NCBI GenBank assembly: GCA_024220505.1
Contig: JAKZZE010000026.1
Span: 434,001 to 498,000, forward strand
Reading direction: 5' to 3'
Source: Rhizopus arrhizus
Lineage: Eukaryota > Mucoromycota > Mucoromycetes > Mucorales > Rhizopodaceae
Length of the DNA stretch: 64,000 bases
Every line of letters starts with the position of its first letter. Positions within the stretch are counted from its first letter, which is position 1. A model generated the notes under the pieces. That model did not search any database and had not been told where the DNA came from. It was given only the letters and a program-made list of their open reading frames with translations. Of the stretch, positions 35,097 through 47,699 are shown piece after piece. A program made the translations under genes and the position numbers.

Positions 35097-38000
35097 ATGG
35101 TGTTAATGGTTAGGTCATTCAGGAGTAGCACACGCAATGTATTTCAGTGGATATCTTTTTCACTTTTAATTTTATTATCAACATTCGCCATTTATTGTAT
35201 TGAATGCAAGTCTTCTTATGAACTAGCATTTTATCCACAGAAACGACATGTATTCGACACAGCAACAACAACAACAACAACAACAGCCGAGGGTGACTTG
35301 TTACCGACAGATCTTATCTTAGTCTTCACTTTGGATGGTTCCATACGAGGTATGGATCGTTATGATGGCAGGTCGTATTGGACCTTACAAGGTGGACATA
35401 AAAGCTCGCTTATTAAAGCAGATTCTCAATTCAAAACACATCAAATGAAGTTATTTGAACAGCAACAAGATGAAGGTTCGATATTCAATGATATTGTACC
35501 TGATATACGTTCAGAGAACGATATTGAATTAAAACATGGTGATTGGCAAGATAATGAAGAGGATGATAATGAAGAAGAGCAAGATGTATATTACATTGTA
35601 GAACCACAAGAAGGTGGAAATTTGTATATTTATGGCGATGGAAGGCCACTTGAGGTAATCAACAGCACAACGTTTTTACAAAAATCATTCATACTTTTTA
35701 TACTAGAAACTTCCTTTTTCAATTAAAGATATCGTAACAGAGTCACCTATTCACAAAGAAGACGGTGTCACTTATATGGGTCAAAAGAATACAGTGATGC
35801 TTGCTATTGATGCTAGAACAGGCAAAATATTACAGCAATTTGATTTAAATAAAGATTACAAGCATTTTCTATTGGCTTCCAAGAAATTAGGTCCTGGCAC
35901 TATCTTCCTTGGCAGAAACGGTAAATCCATCTTATTAGATATGCTTTGTGCTGTTTACTTAATTATAAATAGAATATAAAGTGCTTATTTATGATGATAA
36001 TAGCAAAAAGCTACTTAACGTTACTTACAGTGAATATATACCAAGCCGATTAGGTGGTGATGCACCTATCACTAAAGCACCTTCTGATATTTATATCGCA
36101 CCAGATGCCACTCGATCCATTACTGCCATCAACGTAAAGAATGGTAACGTATTTTTATACCAACTTTATTTATATCTAATATCATAAGAAAGGCAACTTG
36201 CTGTGGACAAGAGATTTATCTTTTCCTGTGGTCAGTGTGTTTGATGTCTATCGTAGAGAAGATTTCACTATTGCGCTTTCTAGACAACAACCCCCTTCTT
36301 CTTTAAATAATGGCACCATTGGAGAAATGCTTCGACTCATGAACCGACATAATGGACTCACGACTGCCTATGTGGGTGTGCATGATGGTAGTCTGTATGC
36401 TATGTCAACCGAAAATTATCCCTTAGTCCAACTCTCTCAATGGGCATCCATGTATACAGGCCGAAAGCCTGGCGATTATAACCCACTGATTGAAGGCAGA
36501 GGAGGTAGCAGCTCCAATGAAGACTGGATGCCGAGATATCCTCATCCCATGTGTTGTCAGGGTTGCGAATATCATATTGATTGCATTGTGGGTCAGCACG
36601 TTGTTCAAAAGAGTATGATTAATCAAACGCCAGTCTTGACCATCTCGGATTATCCATCAGATATGCCAGTCTATCAAGAGCCCAAAACGGGCTTCTTTCA
36701 TGATGGCTTTGGCAAGTTTTGGAAGAGTTATATTTTGGTGTCGGCAGTGATTGTGTATGTCTATCGAGATCGTATGGTAACCTTTTATGAGGTCAAAGTA
36801 CTGCCCAAGTGGAAACAGATACAAAAGAAACGTGCTAAAGTGAAAAAGACAAAGGCAAGGATCGCAGCTGCTATTCAAGCAGAAAGAGAAAAGATCAAAA
36901 GAGCAAGAGGACATAGTAGTACGGAGGATAGCGCAACCATAAAACAAGAGGAGGAGGAGCAAAAGAGAGAAAAAGTAGAAAGTAAAGGTAGAGAAGAAAA
37001 GAAAATGGAGCAAGTAAAAGAAGAAGAGAAGGAAGAAGAAAAGAAAGAAGTACAAAGAAAAGAAGAAAAGCAAAAGAAAGAAGAGGATGAAGAAGAGAAA
37101 AAGAAAGAAACAAAGATCAAGGTTGTCAAGACTACATCCACTGGATTAGATCTTGAGAACTTCAAGCAGTCAAAGTCAAGTGTATTAGAAATATCGGATC
37201 ATATACTCGGTAAGTAGAAAGAGTATATGCCTTACATGTCTGTCTTATACATTCTATCATAGGATATGGTAGCCATGGTACAGTTGTGTACAAAGGCAAA
37301 TTTGATGGTCGAGAAGTAGCCGTAAAGCGATTGCTCGTTGACTTTTACGACGTTGCACTTAAAGAAGTCAAACTGCTTCAAGAGAGCGATGATCACCCAA
37401 ACGTGGTTCGTTACTTCTACAAGGAAGAATCTGATCGGTTCTTATACATTGCTCTTGAACTCTGCTATGGCTCACTCAACGATTATATGGAACGTACACT
37501 GTCTTTGGCAGATATGCAACTGTGTGACACGATGAACCCAGCCAACATCTTATCTCAAATGACCAGCGGCCTTCAGTACTTGCATTCGCTCAAAATTGTT
37601 CACCGCGATATCAAACCACACAACATTCTCTTGGCACCTACTAAACATCGCATGCGAGATTCACCCGTGATGCGTATCTTAATTTCTGACTTTGGACTAT
37701 GCAAAAAACTGGATGGAGAGCAAAGCAGTTTTAATTATACGGCAGCCTCGCCCGCAGGCACTTCAGGTTGGAGAGCACCCGAGTTGCTTGCCGGGGCGCT
37801 TTCGACAGGCTTCTCAGATACTAGCAGTCAGTCCTCTTCGGATCCGAACATGATGTATGGTCGCCGGGTCAAGGCCACCCGAGCAATCGATGTGTTTTCG
37901 GCTGGTTGTGTATTTTATTATGTGCTGAGTCGTGGCGATCATCCATTTGGTAATCGTTTTGGACGAGAGAATAATATTTTGAATAACGAGTACGATTTAA

Positions 38001-38632
38001 GTAAATTGGACTCGATGGGTGAAGATGGTGTAGAAGCAAAGGATTTGGTAGAAAAGATGATTTCCGCTGATCCTAAGGCCAGGTACATTCTCAGTATAAT
38101 TACAAAGTAGCTTGCTTTTTATTTACGATACAAATCTAGACCCAAGGCAGATGATATTCTATCACATCCATTCTTTTGGTCCACATCTAAAAGACTAGCA
38201 TTTTTACAAGATGCCTCTGATCGATTTGAAATTGAAGAACGTGATCCACCTTCCCCTTTGTTATTAGAGCTGGAATCTGGTGCAAATAAAGTGATCGGAG
38301 GAGATTGGTATAAGCGAATTGATCGAATTGTGGCAAACGATTTAGGCAAGTTTAGAAAATATGACGGTAAAAGAGTTCGAGATTTACTAAGAGCATTAAG
38401 AAACAAGGTAAAGAACCATAAATAGATTATATAGAAAAGGGAACTCACTTTTAGGTAGAAACATCATTGGCAAGATTTACCAGATCAAGTTAAAAGAGTG
38501 TACGGTGAACCACCCAATCAATTCCTTTATTATTTCACAGCAAGATTCCCTCATTTATTATTGCATACCTACTATGTTGTAGCTAATCATCCTCAATTAA
38601 GAAAAGAAGGATCCTTGGGACAATATTTTTAA
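35097..38632 (+). CDS. IRE1: IRE1 unfolded-protein-response kinase/endoribonuclease
   Basis: ER transmembrane sensor that senses unfolded proteins, trans-autophosphorylates and performs unconventional mRNA cleavage. Eight exons. ATG 35097 is the first in frame, followed by a signal-anchor-like stretch (WISFSLLILLSTFAIYCIE). The luminal propeller includes DLILVFTLDGSIRGMDRYDG, LEKLPFSIKDIVTESPIHKE (spliced), VMLAIDARTGKI, RSITAINVKNGNLLWTRD and AYVGVHDGSLYAM. A single membrane segment lies near SYILVSAVIVYVY, then a long Lys/Glu (KEKE) linker at about 36830-37130. The kinase domain has ILGYGSHGTVVYKGKFDGRE, VAVKRLL, HRDIKPHNIL, DFGLCKKL and GTSGWRAPELL. The C-terminal KEN ribonuclease has DRIVANDLGKFRKYDGKRVR, NKKHHWQDLP and FPHLLLHTYYVVANHP. 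It ends 30 nt from the convergent Kelch-BTB gene. Confidence 0.95.
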
Positions 38633-38662
38633 ATTTTTTTTTATTATTAAATAAAGCATTTT

Positions 38663-40571
38663 TTAGGAAACAAGTGTTTCTTCACTGTCATGACTACGTA
38701 AAAGTCTTGCTATGGGTTCATTTTTTATACTGTATTTACTTGTCGATAGTGAAAGTGTAGTTGATTTGGATATGGTATGTGTTGAGATTGAGCGGTTATT
38801 TACTTCTAATATCGCCTCATCAGGCACAGCGTCTAAAAACTGCTGACGGACAAAAGGTGACATGTGGATCAAGATATTGGCCTTGAGGACCTGTCCATGA
38901 TGCTTAAACATAAAATCCAACACGAGCAACTTGAGACCAGTCTCTTCTGCAGTGATCGCCTTTTCAAAAATCAATCCACAGTTGGATACGGTGAGGTGAT
39001 TGTGGTAGAGAGTTTGACAACACATCTTTTTGAGTCGATTGAGTAAATACATATTGGCTAATACTAACAGATCACAGATTACAGCACAACTCTCTTCTGG
39101 ATCAAGTGCGTCATTATAAAGGTATTTAAGGAAGGCCAAGACCACCTCACGACTCTCGGGGACTTCCATGCGTCTCTGCTGGGATTCGATCATGCCTGAT
39201 TTATACATGTTTCTGAAATGCGGCCAGCGCGTGATCAAGATGACTTGGTGAACATAGAGCTCTTGACCATTTGAAGGAACAATGACAAAATCAGAGAGCT
39301 CTGGGTTATTTAATAATTTTGAAAATTCTAAAGAGAACTGGGCTTGCGGTATATCATAAAGTCCCATGGATTCACTGTGAATTACCCAGGCATCCCTACA
39401 TCATATTATTATTAACTGCACTATAATAAGAAAAGCTGTAAACTACCTAAAGTGATCGTATCCTTGTGGTCTATGCTGATCTGTATTCCCCAAAAATAGC
39501 AATTTGTTCAGTCTGACACCATCCGATGTATGATCTGTGATGACAGTAAAATAATTCCAACCACCAATATCAAACATAGAGTGACAATCTTGTCTTTGCC
39601 ATTCAAGACTATCCAAGTCGAGCATCCAAAGACCATAGACATTATCTGTCTTGCTGTGATCAGCCAAGTATCTTCCAAAGACGACGAGTTTACCACAGAT
39701 CGCTTCACAGAAATGCTGACTCTTCAAGAGAACTACCTGACGAGAGCCGCTGAGGACAAGGTGAGGAGTATGAGGAGGAGTATTGAGGTTGAGAACGAAT
39801 AGATCAGAGACCGTATTACCTTGTTCATCTTTGCCAGCATAGATATACATTTTGTGTCCGACGAGTGTAGCTGAATGGTTATAGCGAGGGGGTATACCGT
39901 GATATTGAGTCCAAGTAAAAGTATTTAAATCCAATACACTTAATTCATCTAAAACATATGTACCTTTGATATGAGTGAGTAAAATTACAATTGATTATAT
40001 TTAGATATATAGTATACACAACGTATTAAATCCATTTACACTCTGAATTCTTTGCAAATCCGCCATAAATAAATAATTTATTTCCATATACTGTTGCACT
40101 GTGCAAATATCTTGGAGATACACTTTCTTTCAAGTCGGGCTGAAACCAAGTAAATGTTTCAATATCGAATATATGAATATCGTTATAATAGTCTTGAGCT
40201 TCGTCGCATCCTCCTATAATTATTGTTAGAGAAATATATATGCTTATATACATAATGTATAATACCAAATATGACTATACAATTATTCCATAAATTAGCT
40301 GTATGTCCATACCTTTTACACGGTGGAATGCCCTTTACATTCTAATAGAATATGTTGTATAAGTCATAGCTACATGTAAAAAAAAAGTATGCCATATTAC
40401 TTGTGCTGTCTCCCATTTCATATTGTACAGGTTAAGTATATGTAAATCATTTGTAACATTTCCTCCTCCTCCAAAAACAAATAATCTCTCATCCACTTTA
40501 ACAAAACTTGGTCTCCATAATCCAACCAAATTATTTCCAGTTGTTCTAATGGCTTGTCTCATAAATGACAT
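38663..40571 (-). CDS. Kelch-repeat BTB protein, LZTR1/Ral2-like
   Basis: Kelch beta-propeller followed by a BTB domain, the domain order of LZTR1 and fission yeast Ral2, which act on Ras signalling (LZTR1 as a Cullin-3 adaptor). About six exons from ATG 40571 to stop 38663. Kelch blades: RPSFVKVDERLFVFGGGG, RYGHTANLWNNCIVIFGGCD, RYLHSATVYGNKLFIYGGF, RYNHSATLVGHKMYIYAGKD and CEAICGKLVVFGRYLAD, each with the Gly-Gly or Arg-x-x-His signature. The last exon carries the BTB fold (PELSDFVIVPSNGQELYVHQ, then LITRWPHFRNMYKSGM, VVLAFLKYLYND) and BACK-like helices (LLVLANMYLLNRLKKMC). A few codons upstream of 40571 are open in frame, so an earlier start at 40652 is possible but runs through poly-Phe. 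Confidence 0.85.
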
Positions 40572-41509
40572 ACGAAAAACAAAGAGAAAAAAAAAAAATT
40601 CTATTAAAAGTGAAGAAAAAAAAAGTGAAAAAGAAATATAAATGACATACAAAATGTTTATAAATGTTTATATCATTTACCGTCTTGTATAAAATTACAA
40701 GAAAGATCTTCTGCCCCCTTTTTGATTCCCCCCTCCCCTCACATTATTTTGTTATACAATGCATCAATCAGGAACAAGCATATATGTGTAACATTCTTCA
40801 TTGAGTCAGTAAACAAATGCTATCTCATTCCCTCTTTCTCTCTTTCTTTTTTCTTCATGTATAAAAATATGAGAAGCCACAAATTAAGGTAATCTCATTA
40901 TTTTCTATTGTAATATCATATTATATGTTAATTTATGTGTGTGTAGAATGCTCTTAATATAAAGATGTATGTCATGTATAGTGATAATGGCTAACAGAGA
41001 AAGTTGAGGTATGTTGTACCACAAAATATTTTATAATTCAGAAAAATCTCACTTTATACTTATCATTGCCACACACATTACAGCAGTCGATCAAGGGCAA
41101 TTCATACAGAAAGAGATGAGTGAATGGCGTGAAATCTTTTGAGAAAAGGGGTGGTTTACAGCATGTGACAAATACACAAATGAGAAAAAAAGAAAAAAAA
41201 AAAATTCATTCTCCCCCTCCCCTCACTTCATAACAAGGATGGATCAAATCATTACTGCCTTCTTTTTTAACTTTTAGTATTTTTTTTTTCCTCCCTTTAA
41301 AATACATTACATACTTTTTTGTAAAAACATACGCTGTCCCTCCCCCCTTTTTTTTTGTTACTTTGAATCAGGGGAAATAAAGATTTGTGTACTGTTTAAT
41401 TGACCAGCGAAATTAAGTTTATTGACCGCGTGCAACATTGAACACAATAATTAAAGGAGCTCATAAAAATTCATTTTTTTGTTATATTCTTTGTCGATAA
41501 GCAATATTG
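40572..41509. other. Divergent promoter region, Kelch-BTB (-) / PAK kinase (+)
   Basis: AT- and CT-rich sequence with short A, T and C homopolymer runs. It has no ORF with coding character and no recognised regulatory motif. Confidence 0.45.
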
Positions 41510-43804
41510 ATGAGCGACGTTATAAAAGAAGGTTACTTGTCTGTAAAGGAAGATGGTTTAAGAGCTTGGATTTGGTCGAAACGTTATTGTGTCTTACGAG
41601 ATCAAGCTTTGACTTTTCACAGAAACGAAGTACAATTTACAACAATCTCATCTCATTACATAAACTTAATGTTTTACTTTAGCAATCTGGACAATGTGTT
41701 GCGCTCATCTTTTTAAAAGAGATCACTTCAGTTACCCGAACAGATTTGAAGCCCTATTGCTTTGAAACAGCCACCAAAGATAAAACGTATTATATTGCTT
41801 GTAAAAATGACGAAGAACTTTATGGTTGGATGGATGAGATATACAACGTAAAGCATGAAAAGTGCATTCAAACAAATATTCATATATAATGATGTATAGA
41901 GATCCACTGTGGGAGCATCGGGGCCTACCAATTTTGTTCATGAAGTTCATGTTGGGTTTGATCCAAATACGGGTGCATTCACAGTAAGTTCATTTAATGA
42001 TCACTTTATTTTATGTACTAATGTTTTTGTAAAGGGACTACCTGATCAATGGACAAAGCTATTAAAGGGTTCAGCTATTACTGCAGAAGACGCAGCCAAG
42101 AATCCTCAAGCTGTATTGGATGTACTCGAATTTTATACCGAACAAACAAAGCGAGAAGCAGAAGAATATGGCAGTTCAAATTTACAAGGCGCCGTAGAGA
42201 GAATGAGTGATGACCGTTGGGCTGCCCTGATTCAAGAATCGAAACAAACTCAGATGCCACCACAAAGACCTGCCCCTCCAAGACCTGCTCCACCTCCACC
42301 AAATGCAAAACGACCTCAAGATGTTCATGACATGATGAATGATTTATCCATTAAAACCGTAAGAACGAATCCTATCTGTTTATTCTTTTTTAACGCCTTC
42401 TATTAGCCTAAATCACCCATTGATCCCCGTTATCCCGTATAGTGTCTTTAACAGTGATAACCAAACAAACACTTACATTTATAATAGGGTTATGGTCAAA
42501 AATCACCTGCTCGTACCACTAGTATCTCTACTTATGATGATCGTATTATGCAGGAACGTGAAAAATTAGAGGTCGAATTGCTTGAAAGAGAAAAAAAATT
42601 AAAAGAACAAGAAAGAATTCGTGAACAACAACTTCAAAAGGAGCGTGAAAGAGAACGTCAACGTGAGCAAGAGATTCGCGAAAGAGAGAGAGAAAAGGCT
42701 GCTCAGCAGGTATCTGCCCCTAAAAAGAAGGTTGAACAACGTATTAGTACAATGACTGAAGCACAAGTCATGGATCAATTAAGTAAGTGCTAGATAAAGA
42801 AGGATACTGTCTTTTTATTTATCATTATTGTTACCAGGAAGCGTTGTTACCGCAGGTGATCCAAATGAATTATATAAAAAGTTAAAACGTGTTGGTCAAG
42901 GGTAAAGAGCAAAGAAGGTTAAAATAAGAGAATTAAACAGATTAACAATAGTGCGTCTGGATCAGTCTATGTTGCTTTGTCGCTTGCTACTAATACAAAG
43001 GTTGCTATCAAGCAAATGGACCTCAGTAGTCAACCTCGTAAAGATTTAATTGTCACTGAAATTTTAGTCATGAAGGAGTCACAGCATCCCAATATTGTCA
43101 ATTATTTGGATTCGTTCCTTGTTAGAAATAATGATCTTTGGGTCATTATGGAATACATGGAAGGTGGTGCTTTAACTGATGTGATTGATAATAACACAAT
43201 GACTGAGCAACAAATTGCTACTGTCTGTCGTGAGGTAAAAAAAGATGCAATTTATACAAAAGAGAATAAAGCTCAATACCCCCCCCCTTTTTTTTTTATT
43301 CAGACAACAGCTGGTCTTCATCATTTACACAGCCAAAATATCCTTCACAGGGACATCAAATCTGATAACATCTTGCTTAATGCTCACGGTCAGGTCAAGA
43401 TCAGTGACTTTGGTTTCTGTGCTAGGTTAACTGATCAAAGAAACAAACGTGCAACAATGGTGGGTACACCTTACTGGATGGCACCTGAAGTGGTCAAACA
43501 AAAGGAATACGGTGCTAAAGTGGACATTTGGTCATTGGGTATCATGGCTATTGAAATGATTGAAAATGAACCCCCTTACTTGGATGAAGAACCTCTTAAA
43601 GCACTTTACTTAATTGCAACGAATGGTACACCTACACTCAAGAATCCTGAAAGACTTTCTAGAGAACTCAAGAGCTTCTTGGCTGTCTGTTTATGTGTTG
43701 ATGTTCGATCAAGAGCGACTGCTGAAGAATTAATACATCATGAATTCTTAAAGAAGGCCGGTCCTTTAGAACTATTGGCACCTTTACTTAAATTCAAAAA
43801 ATAA
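41510..43804 (+). CDS. CLA4: p21-activated kinase, Cla4 type (PH-CRIB-kinase)
   Basis: Effector kinase of Cdc42/Rac controlling polarity, septins and cytokinesis. About eight exons from ATG 41510. The PH domain begins [20 protein letters not shown], the Cla4/Skm1 signature, and continues through [17 protein letters not shown] and [19 protein letters not shown]. The CRIB/p21-binding domain follows ([20 protein letters not shown], then [12 protein letters not shown]). A proline-rich segment ([16 protein letters not shown]) and a Glu/Arg coiled coil precede the kinase: [12 protein letters not shown] (P-loop), [41 protein letters not shown] and [13 protein letters not shown] 41510 is chosen because the PH domain starts at once; the frame upstream is not ATG. 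The stop lies 8 nt from the convergent NCBP3-like stop. The PH domain separates it from Ste20-type PAKs. Confidence 0.93.
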
Positions 43805-43812
43805 ATCTCTTT

Positions 43813-44776
43813 TTATTCAATTTTAGGTCCTAATCTTGATAGTAATTGGCTAGACAATTCAGATCTAACAGGAGAGGCTGATCGACTATCTCTTCGTTTT
43901 TCTCTTCTTCTGTCACCTCTTCTTCTTCTTGGTCTAACGTCTTCATCAGAGAAATCCTCTCTTCTGTTTTCTTCTGATCGATTACCCAGTCGATCAAATA
44001 CACTTCGACCATCACCTCCATTCTTACTCATTCTATCAATCATCTCTTTTCGTGACTGAATGGTTTCCTTGCGTAATTTAGTACGATCAGTACCATAAAT
44101 CCTGTAATATCGACTTCTTTCAGATGCCCCTCTTCTTTTCACGTCTTCATCGGTTGCAATACGAAGCGATAAGGTATCCAATACTTCATCATGTTCATCA
44201 CGAAAAGGTTTTGTCTTTAAAAGTGTTTTATGATTCAATTGATTGATCTCATCCTTATCCACAAGTAGACTCTCTGCTAATTCTTTGGCTTCTGATGCTG
44301 TTGTCATCACCAAATTACCTATTTGGGACAAATGAGTATAAAAACCAAAACAGAAATGGGTTACATACAGGCACTATCATCAATCCATTCTACTTTTAAT
44401 CCTTGAGGATGGTTGCAGTATGCCACTACTTGTTCTGTGCTCATATCATTTACTCCATGTAAAAAAATAGCCACAGGACGTGGAAGTGCTTCAAATCGGT
44501 CGAAAGGTTCATCAGACACCAACTTTACTTCTTCTTTGCCGTCTTGTTCTTTTTCGTCGTGTTGATCTTGGCTATCTTTATCTTCTTGAATTGGTTCGGA
44601 AAGTTGGTCTTGTGGAGTTGTATATTTACTCAATTCTTCATCTAGATCTAAGTCTTTTTTTAATGTTAAATTTAACGCTCTTTATAAAAAAAGAAAGGAA
44701 AGAAAGAAAATCTCTTTCGTTCCTTTCATAAGGAAAACATATAACCTAAATCCATAGCTTCTTTAACATCATCCAT
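43813..44776 (-). CDS. NCBP3-like nuclear cap-binding subunit (C17orf85 homologue)
   Basis: Predicted mRNA cap/RNA-export factor. Three exons start at ATG 44776 (MDDVKEAMDL). An acidic stretch (EDKDSQDQHDEKEQDGKEE) precedes the NCBP3 domain, which reads RPVAIFLHGVNDMSTEQVVA, then GLKVEWIDDSACNLVMTTAS with the splice at the Cys codon. This matches the animal NCBP3 core (MST motif, EW.DD..CN.V), an RRM-like fold. The C-terminal half has RGASERSRYYRIYGTDR, DGRSVFDRLG and an Arg/Asp/Ser-rich tail, as in spliceosome- and exon-junction-associated proteins. It is about 285 residues, shorter than human NCBP3. The start lies only 77 nt from the ATG of the divergent FG-GAP gene, so the promoter is shared. 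Confidence 0.8.
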
Positions 44777-44853
44777 ATTATTCAGTTTTGTTTTGTTTTT
44801 AAAAAAGGAAAAAATGTATTTATTTTTGGAAAGATTATTTTTTCTCTTTTTAA

Positions 44854-46207
44854 ATGGAAACTATTTCAATACACAAATTATGGTCAACTCAATTACAAGA
44901 TTCTGTTAATTGTCTAGCTGTTGGAAAACCTTTTATGGAAGATTTTAGTGAAGAAAATGATGTCTTGATTGGTACAACTGCTGGACGCGTTTTAATTTTG
45001 AATCAAACAAAAGTAAACAATAACAAAAAAAAAGGGAGAAATATATTTATGACTCATTCGGCTATGGTTAGCCAGTAGAATGTTTGTTGGAAACAAAAGG
45101 TGGCTCTATTCAGTCCATCAAACTACATGATCTAACAGGTTATGGAGCACTCGACCTTGCAGTAGGCGACTGTGATGGTGTAGTTACACTTTTTTCAAAA
45201 CAAAAGATCCTAAGCAAACGAGAATTGGGTTCAGCTATTACGGATATTGTGGTCTACAACGACTTGGGTAAATAGTGATAACAGAATAGTAAAATGTATG
45301 CTTTGTGCTTATATTATTTATAGTGGGAGGATGCGAAATTATTGCGGGTGATATGAATGGCATTGTTACTAGCTTTCAACAACATGATGCATTATGGAAA
45401 ATTAATATATCAGAAGAGTCTTCAAAGCTAACTATGCTTGCTACAGTAAATAACAATGTATAAGAAATGACACGTAAATTGAATTTTATTTTTAGAAAGG
45501 ACGTAAATCACCTTCAATACGATGTATGCTTTCAACTATTATTAAGGATAGATTCAATATGGATATGGCTTGTTTGCTAGTATGTGACGGATGGCCACTA
45601 GTTCATTTTATTCAAAATGGGGAAAGAATCATGTCATTGAGAACACCTACAGTAATTCAATCAGTAAGTATAGATTTGGTAAGCACAATATGTGTGTAAC
45701 TTACTATATCCAACCGTAGCTTTGTTCAGGGAATTTCTTAGACTCCAATGGGTTAAATAAGCTTAAGCATACAATCAAAAGAAAAGAAAACGAAGAAAAA
45801 TTAGATATGCAGCAAGTACTCATGGCTGGAAAAGACGGCTTTGTATATATTATGGTTAATTTTGAGGTAAAAGAAAAACCAAATAAGAATGCATGTACAT
45901 CTACCAATACATTACATAATAGATACTTCAGTGGATAAAAGTTGGATTTTCTATCACAAATATCTTAAGGTGGAGACCGTCTAGTATAAAAGAAGAATCG
46001 ACCGATTTGTTGATATGCACAGGCCATTCTAACCAAGTTCTCATATTTCAAAATGGAGAGAAAATAGCCATGATACCTACGTCAGATTGGCCACATGCAG
46101 TGACCTTAGGTGATGTGAATGCAGATGGAAAAGACGAGCTCATATTGGGATTATTAGATCAAACTATTGATGTGTATGAGTGCTCTATGATGAACAGTGG
46201 TGTTTAA
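44854..46207 (+). CDS. FG-GAP/VCBS beta-propeller protein, possibly ITFG2-like
   Basis: Cytosolic beta-propeller with no signal peptide or membrane segment. About seven exons from ATG 44854. Repeats include NDVLIGTTAGRVLILNQT, YGALDLAVGDCDGVVTLFSK, GGCEIIAGDMNGIVTSFQQ, VLMAGKDGFVYIMVNFE, DLLICTGHSNQVLIF and PHAVTLGDVNADGKDELILG. The last is the clearest FG-GAP unit and resembles the PHAICLGDV-type repeat of ITFG2, a subunit of the KICSTOR complex that brings GATOR1 to lysosomes in animals. The match is by pattern only. A Bardet-Biedl-type or another propeller family is possible. The start is tightly divergent from the NCBP3-like gene, and the stop is 58 nt before QTRT2 on the same strand. Confidence 0.65.
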
Positions 46208-46265
46208 ATTCCAAAAAAAGGGAAACTTAAGCCACTTTTTCTTTCTTTCTTTCCTTTATAAAAAA

Positions 46266-47664
46266 ATGACGGCAGTCGACTTTCAATTGACAGATAATTC
46301 AAATAATGTTCGTCGTGGAACGCTTCAGTTTACTAAAAAGAATAAAACAATTCAGACACCAGCCTGTTTAACTTATACACTTCGAGGATCAGTGCCTCAT
46401 TTGGTTGCAGATAACTTGAAGCCTTTACCAATTGATCTTGTTCAAGTATCTATTGAGCAATTGTAAGATGACACAATAATAACTAAAAAATTGAAAGAGT
46501 AAAAACATGTACTGTTTTATAGTTTAGAACAAAAAGATTCTTCTTCTTTCAAGTTTCCGCATGGTTTACATCAATACTTACATCTTGAGGTAATAATCAC
46601 ACACACAGCATAAATAAAACATACACTAAAAACAACGGTAGGACTTGCTTTTATTTTGTGATCTTCGTGATCCACTTAAATTAGCACCCACTGCATTTAA
46701 TACAGATAAATATCTATCAGTCGAATCACACGGAGGTGTTCGTCAGGTGACACCTGCTCTTTGGGCAGAAGCTGTCAAGGCATATCGACCTGATCTTGTG
46801 GCTCCCATGGCAGATGCAGTAACGGATCTTGAAGCTAAAAATAAGCGTATCATTCGATCTGTCAATCGATCCTTACGTTGGCTAGATGAAAATTTGAAGA
46901 CGGCAAAGGTAACAAATAGATGTAAAAAAGAACTGAGAAATGTTGACAAAGAAAGTAAGGAATTGGATATTCCAGTCTTTGCTCACGTTTTAGGACATAC
47001 TAACGCTGAAGAGCGTGCACGATCAGCTAAAGAAACGGCATCAAGAGATGTAGAAGGATTTATTGTCAATATGCTTGGGTTGGACTACGATCAGATTCCT
47101 AGCTTATTACGTGCATCTACTGATGCCTTACCAACAAAGAAACCAAGATTAGGCTATGGATTAGCTACACCTGAGAAGATTTTAGAAGGTGTGTCGAATG
47201 GCATTGATTTGTTTGATGGCACCTATGCCTACAAGGCAACCGAGAAGGGTCGTGCCATTATTTTTAAGTTTGGCCAAGACCTTACAAACGATGAAAAGAC
47301 CCAGCAAGCCAAGACACTTAATCTGTGGGAACCTAGTTTTGCTCATGATTTTGAGCCACTCGATACCACCTGCGGTTGTCATGCTTGTAAACGACCTCAC
47401 AACAAGGCCTATATCCATCATTTACTCAATGCTCATGAAATGTTGGGCCCCATTTTACTCATGAGCCATAATATCTACCAGCTGGATCAATTCATGGCTG
47501 CTATTCGAACAAGTATTGAAAATAATCAGTTTGAACAGGACAAGGACAGATTTATGAAATACTTTAGTCATGCTATTGAAGTAGATGGCATGAAGAATCA
47601 CGTAGATGAAGTGGATAATGAATCACTGGGTGTTCCATTGAAGAAAAAGAGAACCATTCTTTAG
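46266..47664 (+). CDS. QTRT2: Queuine tRNA-ribosyltransferase accessory subunit 2
   Basis: Non-catalytic partner of QTRT1 in the TGT complex that inserts queuine at position 34 of GUN-anticodon tRNAs, usually at the mitochondrial surface. Three exons from ATG 46266; the short middle exon ends LHQYLHLE before the main exon (DLLLFCDLRDP). TGT-fold landmarks: IQTPACLTYTLRGSVPHLVA near the start, LSVESHGGVRQVTPALWAEA, and the C-terminal zinc site CGCHACKRPHNKAYIHHLL followed by NAHEMLGPILLMSHNIYQLD. About 420 residues, the usual size. Family members with the LLxxHEML...HN pattern and lacking the catalytic aspartates are QTRT2 rather than QTRT1. Queuine is salvaged, not made, by eukaryotes. It ends 35 nt from the convergent dihydroorotase stop. 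Confidence 0.87.
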
Positions 47665-47699
47665 AATTACTTTTGTAAATAATATTTATAATAATTTTT

